A stretch of 64,000 nt of DNA from Trichobilharzia szidati. Lineage: Eukaryota > Platyhelminthes > Trematoda > Strigeidida > Schistosomatidae. Both the position numbers and the translations under genes were made by a program. The DNA lies in NCBI GenBank assembly GCA_944472155.2, contig OX235271.1, positions 117,557,329 through 117,621,328 of the forward strand. Direction: 5' to 3'. Position 1 is the first letter of the stretch. Each line of letters opens with the position of its first letter. Of the stretch, positions 63,871-64,000 are shown in pieces. The notes beneath the pieces are model-generated. The model was not told the origin of the DNA, made no database searches, and was given only the letters and a program-made list of their open reading frames with translations.

Positions 63871-64000
63871 CACTTTTTGGTTATTTGTAGAAATTAGACA
63901 TATTGTACATAATTTTTGTTTAAAACGCTTCTTGTTGAAATACACTTGGAGTCCGTGTAAAATTGAAAAAATACACTCTGCTGTTGGAGACTTCGTCTTC
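63871..64000. other. Unassigned right end of window
   Basis: No feature recognised. Confidence 0.4.

Overview
This is eukaryotic, repeat-only DNA. No host gene, rRNA gene or functional tRNA gene could be supported. Everything recognisable is a retroelement, a SINE or a satellite. The mixture (Ty3/gypsy elements including a CsRn1/Kabuki-like one with a CHCC Gag finger, CR1-type and RTE-type LINEs, Penelope-like elements with GIY-YIG endonuclease, tRNA-headed SINEs, degenerate TTAGGG runs, AT-rich composition) fits a flatworm, most likely a trematode and possibly a schistosomatid. That is an inference from element families, not from a host gene.

Layout. 1-12650: about 16 head-to-tail copies of a 791-bp unit (array open to the left). 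Every unit carries a hammerhead-ribozyme fold with a conserved core about 50 nt upstream of a 126-codon ORF. 12651-15988: a SINE cluster and a Penelope-like element (PLE) relic between inverted 215-bp terminal repeats, one of which holds a degenerate hammerhead of the same minimal design. 15989-21415: a minus-strand CsRn1-like gypsy element (A), broken by stops, an integrase deletion, a SINE and a telomere-like tract. It ends in an LTR palindrome. 21662-25622: a PLE fragment, then a plus-strand gypsy element (B) with an inverted solo LTR inside pol and a mutated integrase. 25623-34676: CR1-type LINE fragments, one interrupted by a truncated PLE with a 13-bp target duplication, one nearly full length but broken (27597-32612), and further PLE and CR1 pieces.

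34677-52205: a 5'-truncated minus-strand RTE-type LINE split by a gypsy insertion (C) made of four tandem gag-pol units sharing five LTRs, with a TTTT target duplication outside the whole array. 52206-56451: a CR1-type LINE with a broken ORF1 and an uninterrupted ORF2 whose endonuclease catalytic His is Asp. 58038-62623: a complete gypsy element (D) on the minus strand with two identical 244-bp LTRs, CTTC target duplication and an intact 1356-residue Gag-Pol, the one element here that looks capable of activity. 62920-63870: a CR1 RT fragment carrying a 106-bp insertion with a 5-bp target duplication.

The most interesting object is the 791-bp hammerhead satellite. Its ribozyme, its position before an ORF with a PLE-like N-terminal pattern, and the matching degenerate ribozyme in the nearby PLE repeat suggest a self-cleaving tandem array derived from a PLE pseudo-LTR. 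This is testable but unproven. All comparisons were made by eye.
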